From positions 434,001-498,000 of the forward strand of contig NZ_CANLYI010000001.1 of assembly GCF_947495255.1 (NCBI RefSeq): a stretch of DNA of 64,000 nucleotides, read 5' to 3'. The notes under the pieces were generated by a model. That model did not search any database. It was not told the origin of the DNA and worked only from the letters and a program-made list of their open reading frames with translations. Positions 55,955 to 63,907 of the stretch are shown here, in pieces; the stretch's first letter is position 1, and every line of letters starts with the position of its first letter. The DNA is from an uncultured Winogradskyella sp. (GTDB taxonomy: Bacteria > Bacteroidota > Bacteroidia > Flavobacteriales > Flavobacteriaceae). Position numbers and translations under genes: made by a program.

Positions 55955-56169
55955 GCGTAAAGAAAATATCTTATAGATGTTTTTGGCGAACGCAATAGTT
56001 ATCAATGTTTATTTTTCTACTCTGGGTTATATCTTGTATTAATTTACTGGCTATTGATTCAAACAGAAAGAAACAACATTTTTAAATATTAAAGTTGCTT
56101 GTAGCTCAAACAATTAATTATTAACCAAGAATAATGACCTCTTTTTATTCGATTATAAATTATAGTCGT
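55955..56169 (+). promoter_or_regulatory. Leader between TPP aptamer and receptor gene
   Basis: AT-rich leader with no clear gene. GAACGC at 55988-55993 can pair with GCGTTC at 55873-55878 of the aptamer's first stem, a possible alternative structure. No strong intrinsic terminator was found, so the switch mechanism is unknown. Confidence 0.4.
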
Positions 56170-58404
56170 ATGAAAATTTTATTCAACAATCTCTCAAAAA
56201 CAAAACGACAGAGATTAACACTTTCATTTTTTTTATTAGCAATGTGTTCAGCTTATGGACAAGAGAAACAACAAGATTCTACTAAAGTTGAAAAACTAGA
56301 CGAGGTTTTAGTAAAAGCTGTCCGTGTAGACGCTAAATCGCCAATTACACACAGTAATGTGAGTAAAGAACAATTGGCAAAACGTAATTTAGGACAAGAC
56401 ATCCCAATGTTACTTAATTTTTTACCTTCAGTAGTAACCACAACAGATGCAGGCGCAGGTGTTGGCTATACAGGTATTAGAGTTAGAGGTATTAGCTCAC
56501 AATCTACTAATGTTACTATTAACGGAATTCCTTACAATGATGCCGAATCCTTAGGTACTTTTTGGGTTAATCTAGGAGACTTTGCTTCTTCTGTAGAAAG
56601 CTTACAACTACAACGAGGTGTTGGAACTTCTACCAATGGCTCAGGTGCTTTTGGTGCAAGTATTAATGTCTTAACAGATGCAGTTTCTACAGCATCTTCT
56701 GGCGAAATTTCTAATTCTTTTGGTAGTTATAACACTAGAAAACATACCGTAAAATTTAGTACTGGCCTTATGAATGACCATATCGAAATTGCAGGTCGTT
56801 TATCTAAAATTGCTTCTGACGGTTATATTGATCGTGCGTCTTCAGATTTAAAATCTTACTTTTTACAAGGGTCTTATATCGATGATAATACTTTAATAAA
56901 AGCTATCACTTTTGGTGGTAAGGAAGTCACTTACCAATCTTGGAATGGACTTGAAGATTTATACAAATTAGAAAACGATCGAACTTATAACACTGCTGGA
57001 GAATACACAGATAATGAAGGTGTTACTCGTTTTCATGACAATCAGGTAGATAATTACAATCAAGATCACTATCAATTACATTGGAATCAGCGTTATACCA
57101 ATCAATGGTCAACAACACTTGGTTTAAATTACACAAAAGGTAGTGGTTATTTTGAACAGTACAAACAAGGCGAGGATTTTGCTGATTATGGTTTTGAACC
57201 TTTAGATTTCAGTGGTGAAATAATAGATGAAACAGATTTAATTAGAAGACGTTGGTTAGATAATAATTTTTACGTTTTTAATGCCAATGCGAACTATAAA
57301 AATAATAACATCAATCTTATTTTTGGTGGATCTTATAGTCATTATGATGGTGACCATTTTGGGGAAGTTATTTGGGCCGAATATGCAAGTCAGTCTGAAA
57401 TTAGAGATCGTTATTACGATGGTAATAGTAAAAAGAATGATCTTTCTATTTTCACCAAAGCAAACTATCAACTCAATGAAAAAATAAGCCTTTATGGTGA
57501 TTTACAGGTTAGAAATGTAACATATAAAACTACTGGAACGACTTCTGATATAGTAGAATTTGCAATTGATGAAGACTTCACGTTTTTTAATCCAAAAGCC
57601 GGAATTACCTTCGAGTTAAACACGGACAATAATATATATTTCTCTTATGCAAGAGCCAATAGAGAACCAAATAGAACGGATTTTGAAAGCAACGAATCTA
57701 TAGAGCCAGAACAATTAAATGATTTTGAATTAGGTTGGAGACACAAAAAAGGAAACTTTACATTTAATGCCAATGCGTACTACATGAGTTATAATGAGCA
57801 ATTGGTTTTGTCTGGACAACTAGACGATGTAGGTAACCCAATAAGAACTAATAGTGGTAAAAGTTACCGTTTAGGTTTAGAGTTAGAAGCTATAATTCCT
57901 GTTACCTCTAAAGTAACAATCCAGCCTAATTTAACCTTGAGTACCAACAAAAATGATGAGACCATCATTCCGTTTGATGGCGAATTACAGAACTTAGGCA
58001 AAACAGACATTTCATTTTCTCCAGATTTAGTAGCTGCAAATGCTATCGTTTTCCGACCTGTAGACAATCTTCAGATGTCTTTATTAAGCAAATTTGTTGG
58101 CGAACAATTTATGAGCAATACCGAAGCTAAATCATCTAAATTAGACAGTTATTTTATTAATGACTTTAATATTAGTTACGTACTGTCATTCCGAGGAAAT
58201 GAGGAATCTCAACCTGTTTTTGAGTCTATTGCATTTACAGGCTTAGTTAATAATATCTTCAATAAAAAATACATATCTAATGGCTATTATTATACTTATG
58301 ATGATACTTGGTCAGACCCTAATGCAACAACAACGATTGAAGGTGCAGGTTTTTACCCTCAAGCCACAACTAACTTTTTAGCAGGTGTAACTTTAAAGTT
58401 TTAA
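56170..58404 (+). CDS. TonB-dependent receptor, TPP-riboswitch-controlled (thiamine uptake)
   Basis: A 744-residue outer-membrane receptor: signal peptide ending CSAYGQ near 31, a TonB-box-like KLDEVLVKAVR near 42-52, a plug domain to about 170 (NVTINGIPYNDAES, LQLQRGVGTSTNG) and a beta-barrel ending TLKF. The TPP riboswitch upstream makes thiamine or a thiamine precursor the likely ligand. A short segment SFRGNEES encoded at 58188-58211 is a piece of an interspersed repeat in frame, in a late barrel strand region. The ATG at 56170 gives a better signal peptide than 56134. The stop overlaps the convergent lipoprotein gene by 4 nt. Confidence 0.9.
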   Translation: MKILFNNLSKTKRQRLTLSFFLLAMCSAYGQEKQQDSTKVEKLDEVLVKAVRVDAKSPITHSNVSKEQLAKRNLGQDIPMLLNFLPSVVTTTDAGAGVGYTGIRVRGISSQSTNVTINGIPYNDAESLGTFWVNLGDFASSVESLQLQRGVGTSTNGSGAFGASINVLTDAVSTASSGEISNSFGSYNTRKHTVKFSTGLMNDHIEIAGRLSKIASDGYIDRASSDLKSYFLQGSYIDDNTLIKAITFGGKEVTYQSWNGLEDLYKLENDRTYNTAGEYTDNEGVTRFHDNQVDNYNQDHYQLHWNQRYTNQWSTTLGLNYTKGSGYFEQYKQGEDFADYGFEPLDFSGEIIDETDLIRRRWLDNNFYVFNANANYKNNNINLIFGGSYSHYDGDHFGEVIWAEYASQSEIRDRYYDGNSKKNDLSIFTKANYQLNEKISLYGDLQVRNVTYKTTGTTSDIVEFAIDEDFTFFNPKAGITFELNTDNNIYFSYARANREPNRTDFESNESIEPEQLNDFELGWRHKKGNFTFNANAYYMSYNEQLVLSGQLDDVGNPIRTNSGKSYRLGLELEAIIPVTSKVTIQPNLTLSTNKNDETIIPFDGELQNLGKTDISFSPDLVAANAIVFRPVDNLQMSLLSKFVGEQFMSNTEAKSSKLDSYFINDFNISYVLSFRGNEESQPVFESIAFTGLVNNIFNKKYISNGYYYTYDDTWSDPNATTTIEGAGFYPQATTNFLAGVTLKF
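58185..58211 (+). repeat. Palindromic repeat inside the receptor gene
   Basis: GTCATTCC, then GAGGAAATGAG, then GAATCTCA: 27 nt, a multiple of three, read in frame in the receptor. It shares its ends with the element at 60403-60430 and its core with 55704-55723. Confidence 0.6.
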
Positions 58405-58838
58405 TTACTCACCAAATAAGTATTATTCCCAAGACTCTCAACTCTGTATGGCTGCAACGTACAGGATTGAGAGTTTTCGTTTAAACCAAAACCAGTTGCT
58501 AAACTATATTGATTACCATCATCACAACCACAAATTACAATATCGCCAATACCTGAATCTGTTAAGGTAGAACATGAAGATGGCACGTGATTTGGATCAG
58601 ATGCATCCCAAGCATATAGTATATTAGAACTTGCTCTATATAACCAAATCCCCTTATTGCCATAACCAGAAACATAGACACTATTTCCATTAAATTGCAG
58701 TTGGCTATACTGAGGAAAATTAGTATTTACTGTTAAGTTAACGTTAGCGTCAAACAAGAAATTACAGTTGTTAATATCATCAGTATTACTACAAGCAAAA
58801 ATTAAAATGCAACTAAGGGCTAAGAGTGTTTTTTTCAT
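58401..58838 (-). CDS. Rieske-like lipoprotein with degenerate cluster site
   Basis: A 145-residue lipoprotein (LIFAC, C16). The arrangement resembles Rieske-type lipoproteins: SNILYAWDASDPNHVPSSC, then ICGCDDGNQYSL and NSQSCTLQPYRVE at the end. Rieske clusters need Cys-x-His and Cys-x2-His; here the first box is D-P-N-H and the second has C-G-C-D, so only part of the ligands remain and a 2Fe-2S cluster is unlikely to bind in the normal way. The ATG at 58838 gives a proper signal peptide; a TTG two codons upstream is less likely. Its stop overlaps the receptor stop. Confidence 0.55.
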   Translation of the reverse strand: MKKTLLALSCILIFACSNTDDINNCNFLFDANVNLTVNTNFPQYSQLQFNGNSVYVSGYGNKGIWLYRASSNILYAWDASDPNHVPSSCSTLTDSGIGDIVICGCDDGNQYSLATGFGLNENSQSCTLQPYRVESLGNNTYLVSN

Positions 58839-58892
58839 CTTCAATTTAAAAAGGCAATTTACAATTATTTGAAGTTTGCCGTAAATATTTTA

Positions 58893-58900
58893 TATATTTG
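58893..58900 (+). promoter_or_regulatory. Candidate -7 box for greA
   Basis: TATATTTG, exact TAnnTTTG. A TTG at 58869-58871, 21 nt upstream, is an acceptable -33 element. The predicted start of the RNA is about 58906. Confidence 0.6.
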
Positions 58901-58906
58901 TATAGT

Positions 58907-58932
58907 AATCTCGTCAGCGCGAGATTTTTTTT
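58907..58932 (+). terminator. Terminator-like hairpin in the greA leader
   Basis: A 7-bp stem (AATCTCG with CGAGATT, 6-nt loop TCAGCG) followed by a run of eight T on the plus strand. It lies between the divergent lipoprotein gene and greA, where no plus-strand gene ends upstream, so it can only act on the greA transcript or on a small RNA made from its promoter. Confidence 0.75.
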
Positions 58933-58976
58933 ATGCTGATTGTATTTCAGCATCTTAGACTATAAACGAAGGAATT

Positions 58977-59450
58977 ATGAGTAAAGTATCTTATTACACA
59001 GCTGAAGGTTTAAAAAAGTTAAGAGATGAGTTAAACCAACTTAAGGACATAGAGCGTCCTAAGGCATCTCAAGCTATTGCAGAAGCAAGAGACAAAGGAG
59101 ATTTAAGTGAAAATGCAGAATATGATGCTGCAAAGGAAGCACAAGGTATGTTAGAAATGAAAATTTCTAAAATGGAAGAAACTCTATCTGGAGCAAGAAT
59201 CATTGACGAGTCGCAGTTAGATACTTCTAAAGTACTAGCATTATCTATTGTAAAAATAAAAAACCAAGTAAATGGTATGGAAATGACTTATACTTTGGTT
59301 GCAGAAAGTGAAGCAGATATTAGATCGGGTAAAATCTCTATAAACTCTCCTATTGGGAAAGGTTTATTAGGAAAATCTGTTGGTGACACTGCCGAAATAC
59401 AAGTACCAAGTGGAGCAATGAGATTTGATATTTTAGAGATTTCTAGATAA
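58977..59450 (+). CDS. greA: Transcription elongation factor GreA
   Basis: A 157-residue factor that rescues backtracked RNA polymerase. The N-terminal coiled coil carries the tip DLSENAEYDAAKE (about 42-54) with its acidic residues, and the C-terminal FKBP-like domain ends DILEISR. Length is normal. It follows the terminator-like leader hairpin at 58907. Confidence 0.95.
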   Translation: MSKVSYYTAEGLKKLRDELNQLKDIERPKASQAIAEARDKGDLSENAEYDAAKEAQGMLEMKISKMEETLSGARIIDESQLDTSKVLALSIVKIKNQVNGMEMTYTLVAESEADIRSGKISINSPIGKGLLGKSVGDTAEIQVPSGAMRFDILEISR

Positions 59451-59489
59451 AAAAGCAGAGATTACACAATAATAAAACAGTAATAACTC

Positions 59490-59520
59490 AAAAAGATTCC
59501 TATTTAAAGGAATCTTTTTA
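59490..59520 (+). terminator. Terminator after greA
   Basis: AAAAGATTCCT and AGGAATCTTTT stem, 6-nt loop, followed by a T run. Confidence 0.88.
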
Positions 59521-59550
59521 TATTTATAAAAGACTTAATCCAATATAATC

Positions 59551-59940
59551 ATGGCAACAATTTTTACTAAAATAATTTCAGGAGAAATTCCATCTTATAA
59601 AGTTGCTGAAACCGAAGATTTCTTTGCGTTTTTAGATATTAATCCAAACTCTAAAGGGCACACACTTTGTATTCCTAAAAAAGAAGTCAATAAGATTTTT
59701 GATTTAGATGAAGAATTATACCTTGGATTAATGCAGTTCTCTAGAAAAGTTGCTATAGCTTTAGAAAAAGCAGTGCCTTGTGAACGTATAGGAATGTCTG
59801 TAATTGGTTTAGAAGTTCCACATGCTCATGTGCACCTAATTCCTTTACATACTATGGATGACGCTCGGTTTTCTAATAAACAAAAATTAGAGCCCGAAGA
59901 ATTTAAAGCCATTGCAGAAAAGATTGCATCGTATTTGTAA
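59551..59940 (+). CDS. HIT-family hydrolase
   Basis: A 129-residue histidine-triad protein; the active site HAHVH is at 91-95 and FLDINPNSKGHTL at 27-39 is typical of the HinT-like branch that hydrolyses purine nucleoside phosphoramidates. It ends directly against the stop of the convergent Zn-ribbon gene. Confidence 0.92.
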   Translation: MATIFTKIISGEIPSYKVAETEDFFAFLDINPNSKGHTLCIPKKEVNKIFDLDEELYLGLMQFSRKVAIALEKAVPCERIGMSVIGLEVPHAHVHLIPLHTMDDARFSNKQKLEPEEFKAIAEKIASYL

Positions 59941-60297
59941 TTAAAACGCAATTAATCCTGAAGAGATTAGAGCAACTGCAATAAGAATCACAGTAAAAAA
60001 CGTAATTATTGCCCAAGAAATAGGCTTTAGTTTTACAGACTTCGGTTTGCTATTAAGTCCTCTTTTGTGATAATCTACTACTTGCTCAATATCATCAGTC
60101 CATCGTATAGGAAAAATTTGAACATCACAATTAAGACAACAAATTTCACTTACAATATCGTTAGTGATGGATTTATAAAATTGAGTTTCAGATAATTTTT
60201 GCTTAAACGTAAGTTCTAAGCTATCATTAGAATAACATTCCGGACAATTATTACTTATCCTAGCTTGCTTTAAGGTAAAAAACTGTGATGAACTCAT
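59941..60297 (-). CDS. Small zinc-ribbon membrane protein, unknown
   Basis: A 118-residue protein. Two CxxC pairs (CPEC near residue 18-21 and CLNC near 54-57) form a likely zinc ribbon, and a hydrophobic helix lies near the C-terminus at about 92-116. The zinc ribbon would be cytoplasmic or periplasmic depending on topology, and its ligand is unknown. The ATG at 60297 is preferred over an in-frame TTG at 60303. I do not recognise the family. Confidence 0.6.
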   Translation of the reverse strand: MSSSQFFTLKQARISNNCPECYSNDSLELTFKQKLSETQFYKSITNDIVSEICCLNCDVQIFPIRWTDDIEQVVDYHKRGLNSKPKSVKLKPISWAIITFFTVILIAVALISSGLIAF

Positions 60298-60402
60298 ACT
60301 CAAATTTACGTTAAAATTTTGATTATCAAATTATAAGACGTTATCAACCAAAAGAAAAGCAGTAACTAAAAAGTATTAATACTGTTACTTTTTATTTAAA
60401 AT

Positions 60403-60430
60403 TGAGATTCTTCCCTTTGCGCTGAATGAC
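60403..60430 (-). repeat. Palindromic repeat copy between convergent genes
   Basis: Read on the minus strand: GTCATTCAGCGC, AAAGGGAA, GAATCTCA. The ends match the repeat in the receptor gene at 58185, but the centre differs. It lies 5 nt beyond the stop of the histidine kinase gene. Confidence 0.55.
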
Positions 60431-60435
60431 AAAAA

Positions 60436-61593
60436 TCACACCTGTTTCAACATAATCTGAATGGTTGTTCCTTTTTCTAATTCAGAAGTTAACACTTTTA
60501 TTTTGCCATTGTGATAATCATCAACAATACGTTTTGCCAAAGACAAGCCAAGTCCCCAACCTCTTTTCTTTGTGGTATAACCAGGTTCAAATATCTTAGT
60601 GTAAGATGATTTTGGTATGCCTTTACCTGTATCAGAAATATTAATAAAAACTTGTCGTTCTAATTGTGTTAATTCTAGTTTTAAATCACCTTTACCCTTC
60701 ATGGCATCAATGGCATTTTTTACAAGGTTTTCAATCGTCCAGCTTAAAAGTTGTTCATTTATACTTACAGGAATTTCTCTATCAGGAATTACAATTTCAA
60801 AATTTATAAGCTTAGAAGAACGTGATTTTAAATACTCATAAGATGATTTAGTTACTGCTACAATATCCATCGTTTTAAGTGTTGGCACAGAACCTATTTT
60901 ACTAAAACGTTCGGTTATGGTTTGTAATCTATCAATGTCTTTTTCAATTTCAACAATGTATTCAGGATTTACGTTTTCGGTCTTTAAAATTTCTGCCCAA
61001 CCCACTAAAGAAGATAATGGTGTACCAATCTGGTGAGCAGTCTCCTTTGCCATACCTGTCCAAAGTTTATTCTGTTCAGCAATTTTAGTGCTTCGGTAAA
61101 AGAAATAAACCACAGCTGCAAAAAGCAAAATAATAAGTAATAAGGCTAAAGGGTAATATTTTAATTTGTTTAATAATGGTGAATTGCCATAATAAATAGT
61201 TTGTTTAACCTTTGCACCCATAATTACAGGTATAGGTTGATTTTCACTTTCAAACTGACTAACAAGCGCCTTTAATTTCTTCGGATTATTTAAAATTAAA
61301 CTATCTATATTTCTCGCTCTATTTACTTCTCCATTTTCATCGAGCACTATTACAGGCGTACTTATAATGGTTTCTGTAACGACATGTGATGTCACCGGAT
61401 TGACGTCAGAATCTAAATTATCCATACTATTTAGATCAATCTGTGCAACAGACCAAGTTTTCATCTTTGACCGTTCTTCAACTTTAAAATTCTGAAAAAA
61501 CGTATAAGTATTCCAGAGAATAAGAGAAATAATAATAAAAGAAGATACAATTATAATCCAACGGATTACATTTCGGTTTAAGCTAAAAGTCAT
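60436..61593 (-). CDS. Orphan sensor histidine kinase
   Basis: A 385-residue membrane kinase: two transmembrane helices (about 10-30 and 146-166) flank a roughly 115-residue periplasmic domain; the phospho-acceptor is H187 in ETAHQIGTPLSSL, and the ATPase domain has NLVKNAIDAM, DTGKGIP and GLGLSL blocks. No response regulator gene lies nearby. The sensor domain shows no family I recognise. Confidence 0.88.
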   Translation of the reverse strand: MTFSLNRNVIRWIIIVSSFIIISLILWNTYTFFQNFKVEERSKMKTWSVAQIDLNSMDNLDSDVNPVTSHVVTETIISTPVIVLDENGEVNRARNIDSLILNNPKKLKALVSQFESENQPIPVIMGAKVKQTIYYGNSPLLNKLKYYPLALLLIILLFAAVVYFFYRSTKIAEQNKLWTGMAKETAHQIGTPLSSLVGWAEILKTENVNPEYIVEIEKDIDRLQTITERFSKIGSVPTLKTMDIVAVTKSSYEYLKSRSSKLINFEIVIPDREIPVSINEQLLSWTIENLVKNAIDAMKGKGDLKLELTQLERQVFINISDTGKGIPKSSYTKIFEPGYTTKKRGWGLGLSLAKRIVDDYHNGKIKVLTSELEKGTTIQIMLKQV

Positions 61594-61690
61594 TAGTTAG
61601 TTTTAATTCAATTTTAAATATAATGCAAAACTGTTAATAATATTGCACGCTAATGTTTATAAAATCCTTTCAGTAGCAACTCAATATAAT

Positions 61691-61698
61691 TATATTTG
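61691..61698 (+). promoter_or_regulatory. Candidate -7 box for the flavin reductase gene
   Basis: TATATTTG, exact TAnnTTTG, 19 nt before the ATG at 61718. The divergent histidine kinase gene starts at 61593. Confidence 0.5.
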
Positions 61699-61717
61699 TT
61701 GAAAACCAGATAAATAC

Positions 61718-62587
61718 ATGGCATCATTCAACCCTCAGGATCTTACAACAGGCGTTTTACATAGCTATTTATTGAGTGCAGTAGCACCAAGACCAATCGC
61801 TTTTGCAAGTACAATGAATGCTAATGGTCATCCAAATTTATCTCCATTTAGCTTTTTTAATGTGTTTAGTGCTAATCCGCCAATATTAATATTTTCTCCT
61901 GCTAGACGAGTTAGAGATAACACTATAAAACACACTTTAGAAAACGTTGAAGCAACCAAAGAAGTGGTGATTAATGTGGTAAATTATGATATCGTTCAGC
62001 AAATGTCTTTAACAAGCACAGAATATCCTGAAGGCACTAATGAATTTGAAAAAGCTGGTTTAACCATGTTGCCCTCAGACAAAATAAAACCTTTTAGAGT
62101 CGCTGAATCTCCTATACAACTAGAATGTAAAGTAAATGAGATTATACATTTAGGAACCGAAGGAGGTGCTGGTAATTTGGTTATCTGTGAGGTGGTAAAA
62201 CTTCACATTTCTGAAGAGGTTTTAAATGAAAATCAGACTGTAAACCAAGAAGCATTAGATTTGGTAGCTAGAGCTGGTGGAAGTTATTACAGTAGAGCTA
62301 AAAAGGGCTTTTTTGAAATCCCAAAACCATTATCAACGATGGGAATTGGTGTAGATAATATGCCAGAGCATGTTAAAAATAGTATGATTTTAACAGGAAA
62401 TAATCTTGGCATGTTAGCCAATGTTGAAGCTTTACCTAATAAAGATGAAGTGGATCAATTTGTAAATGATATCTCAGAACGTTATCCTGATATTAAAACG
62501 GCATCTCATAGAGAAAAACATAAATTGGCTCAAAATTATTTGAGCTTTGGAGACGTAAAAAGTGCTTGGAAGTTATTACTTTCGTAG
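61718..62587 (+). CDS. Flavin reductase-like (flavoredoxin) protein
   Basis: A 289-residue FMN-binding protein. The N-terminal split-barrel domain holds VAPRPIAFASTMNANGHPNL near 21-40 and SPFSFFNVFSANPP near 41-54, which bind flavin in this family. The C-terminal 90 residues form a helical extension. It may reduce free flavin or act as an electron carrier; no partner is obvious. Confidence 0.85.
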   Translation: MASFNPQDLTTGVLHSYLLSAVAPRPIAFASTMNANGHPNLSPFSFFNVFSANPPILIFSPARRVRDNTIKHTLENVEATKEVVINVVNYDIVQQMSLTSTEYPEGTNEFEKAGLTMLPSDKIKPFRVAESPIQLECKVNEIIHLGTEGGAGNLVICEVVKLHISEEVLNENQTVNQEALDLVARAGGSYYSRAKKGFFEIPKPLSTMGIGVDNMPEHVKNSMILTGNNLGMLANVEALPNKDEVDQFVNDISERYPDIKTASHREKHKLAQNYLSFGDVKSAWKLLLS

Positions 62588-62632
62588 CCTGAAAATAAAA
62601 ATAGAATTATTTAAATTATAGATTAAGCAAAA

Positions 62633-63007
62633 ATGGAAGTACAAGGACGTATTAAAATGGTAGGAGAGACTCAAACTTTTGGGAGTAATGGGTTTAGAAA
62701 AAGAGAGATTGTAGTCACTACAGAAGAGCAGTATCCACAGCATATTATGGTGGAATTTGTTCAAGATAAATGTGATTTATTAAACAGTTACAAAGCTGGT
62801 CAGCAAGTTAAAATAAACATCAACTTAAGAGGTAGAGAGTGGGTAAATCCACAAGGTGAAACTAAATATTTCAACTCTATTCAAGGTTGGAGAATTGAAG
62901 CTGTACAAGCAGCTGCAAGTGGAGATATGCCACCTGTACCACCAACAGAAGCTTTTGAGCCTGTAAGTGATTTAAACGAAGGTGATAACGACGATTTACC
63001 ATTCTAA
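62633..63007 (+). CDS. DUF3127 OB-fold protein with SSB-like acidic tip
   Basis: A 124-residue protein. Residues 1-92 form an OB-fold like that of single-stranded DNA-binding proteins (EVQGRIKMVGE, KAGQQVKININLRGREW, GETKYFNSIQGWRIEAV). A proline-rich linker follows, and the protein ends DNDDLPF (118-124), which matches the acidic C-terminal tip of SSB (DDDIPF). In SSB this tip recruits repair and replication partners. The family is otherwise uncharacterised. Confidence 0.85.
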   Translation: MEVQGRIKMVGETQTFGSNGFRKREIVVTTEEQYPQHIMVEFVQDKCDLLNSYKAGQQVKININLRGREWVNPQGETKYFNSIQGWRIEAVQAAASGDMPPVPPTEAFEPVSDLNEGDNDDLPF

Positions 63008-63025
63008 ATCGTAAGTAAACGATAT

Positions 63026-63063
63026 AAAAAAGACTTGCTTTAATATAAAGCAGGTCTTTTTTT
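63026..63063 (+). terminator. Terminator after the DUF3127 gene
   Basis: A long stem, AAAAAGACTTGCTTTA with TAAAGCAGGTCTTTTT (one mismatch), followed by more T. Confidence 0.88.
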
Positions 63064-63086
63064 ATGCTTATCAGTTTCTTAAAATT

Positions 63087-63115
63087 AAAAAAGTCCTGAT
63101 GGTTAGTCAGGACTT
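63087..63115 (-). terminator. Minus-strand terminator with no visible gene
   Basis: AAGTCCTGA and TCAGGACTT form a perfect 9-bp stem; the T run follows only on the minus strand. No minus-strand gene ends to its right before 63280. The stretch 63116-63279 holds no convincing gene. Confidence 0.65.
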
Positions 63116-63279
63116 AGTATTGTGGTTTTAGGTTTGACTTCTATAAATAAATTAAAAAAAAAGCAATGATGAACAAAAATTTAATTTATAAAAGTCAACT
63201 CAAATATCACGAAAATTCTTTTAGTATCAAAGCTAAAGACTTAATTTAACAGCTTAGTAGGTTATTACTTTTCTCAACA

Positions 63280-63903
63280 ATGCACTTTCTAACAGAAAAA
63301 ATCGAATTTCCAGACGTATATGAAGCTTCTGCAGATGGCCTCATAGCCATTGGAGGCGATTTATCACCACAACGTCTACTCCATGCTTATTCTAAAGGTA
63401 TATTTCCTTGGTTTCAAGATGAAGAACCTATACTTTGGTGGTCTCCAGACCCTCGTTTTGTATTGTTTCCTGAAGATTTAAAAGTCTCAAAAAGCATGAA
63501 ACAAGTATTAAGAAAAGGAAATTTTAAAGTCACAGAGAATAAAGCATTTAAAGCTGTTATAGAAAATTGCGCTTTAGCAAAACGCACAGACCAAGATGGC
63601 ACTTGGATAAGTGATGACATGATACAGGCTTACTACAAATTACATCAATTGGGTTTTGCAAAATCTATAGAGGTTTGGCAAAATGAAGAATTAGTTGGTG
63701 GTTTATATGGTATTGCCATTAATGACGATGTTTTTTGTGGTGAAAGTATGTTTTCAAAAGTGAGTAATGCGAGTAAAGTTGGCTTTATTACCTTTATTCA
63801 AAACTCTAATTTTAAACTTATAGATTGTCAGTTACACACTAAACATTTAGAGAGTTTAGGCGCTAAAAATATAAGTAGAGCAGAATTTCTTAAATTTCTT
63901 TAA
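63280..63903 (+). CDS. aat: Leucyl/phenylalanyl-tRNA-protein transferase
   Basis: A 207-residue N-end-rule enzyme that adds Leu or Phe to proteins with N-terminal Arg or Lys. The family block LWWSPDPRFVLFPE and GTWISDDMIQAYYKLHQLG are present, as are GGLYGIAINDDVFCGESMF and the C-terminal LIDCQLHTKHLESLGA. Length is slightly short but normal for Bacteroidota. Confidence 0.95.
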   Translation: MHFLTEKIEFPDVYEASADGLIAIGGDLSPQRLLHAYSKGIFPWFQDEEPILWWSPDPRFVLFPEDLKVSKSMKQVLRKGNFKVTENKAFKAVIENCALAKRTDQDGTWISDDMIQAYYKLHQLGFAKSIEVWQNEELVGGLYGIAINDDVFCGESMFSKVSNASKVGFITFIQNSNFKLIDCQLHTKHLESLGAKNISRAEFLKFL

Positions 63904-63907
63904 CCTA

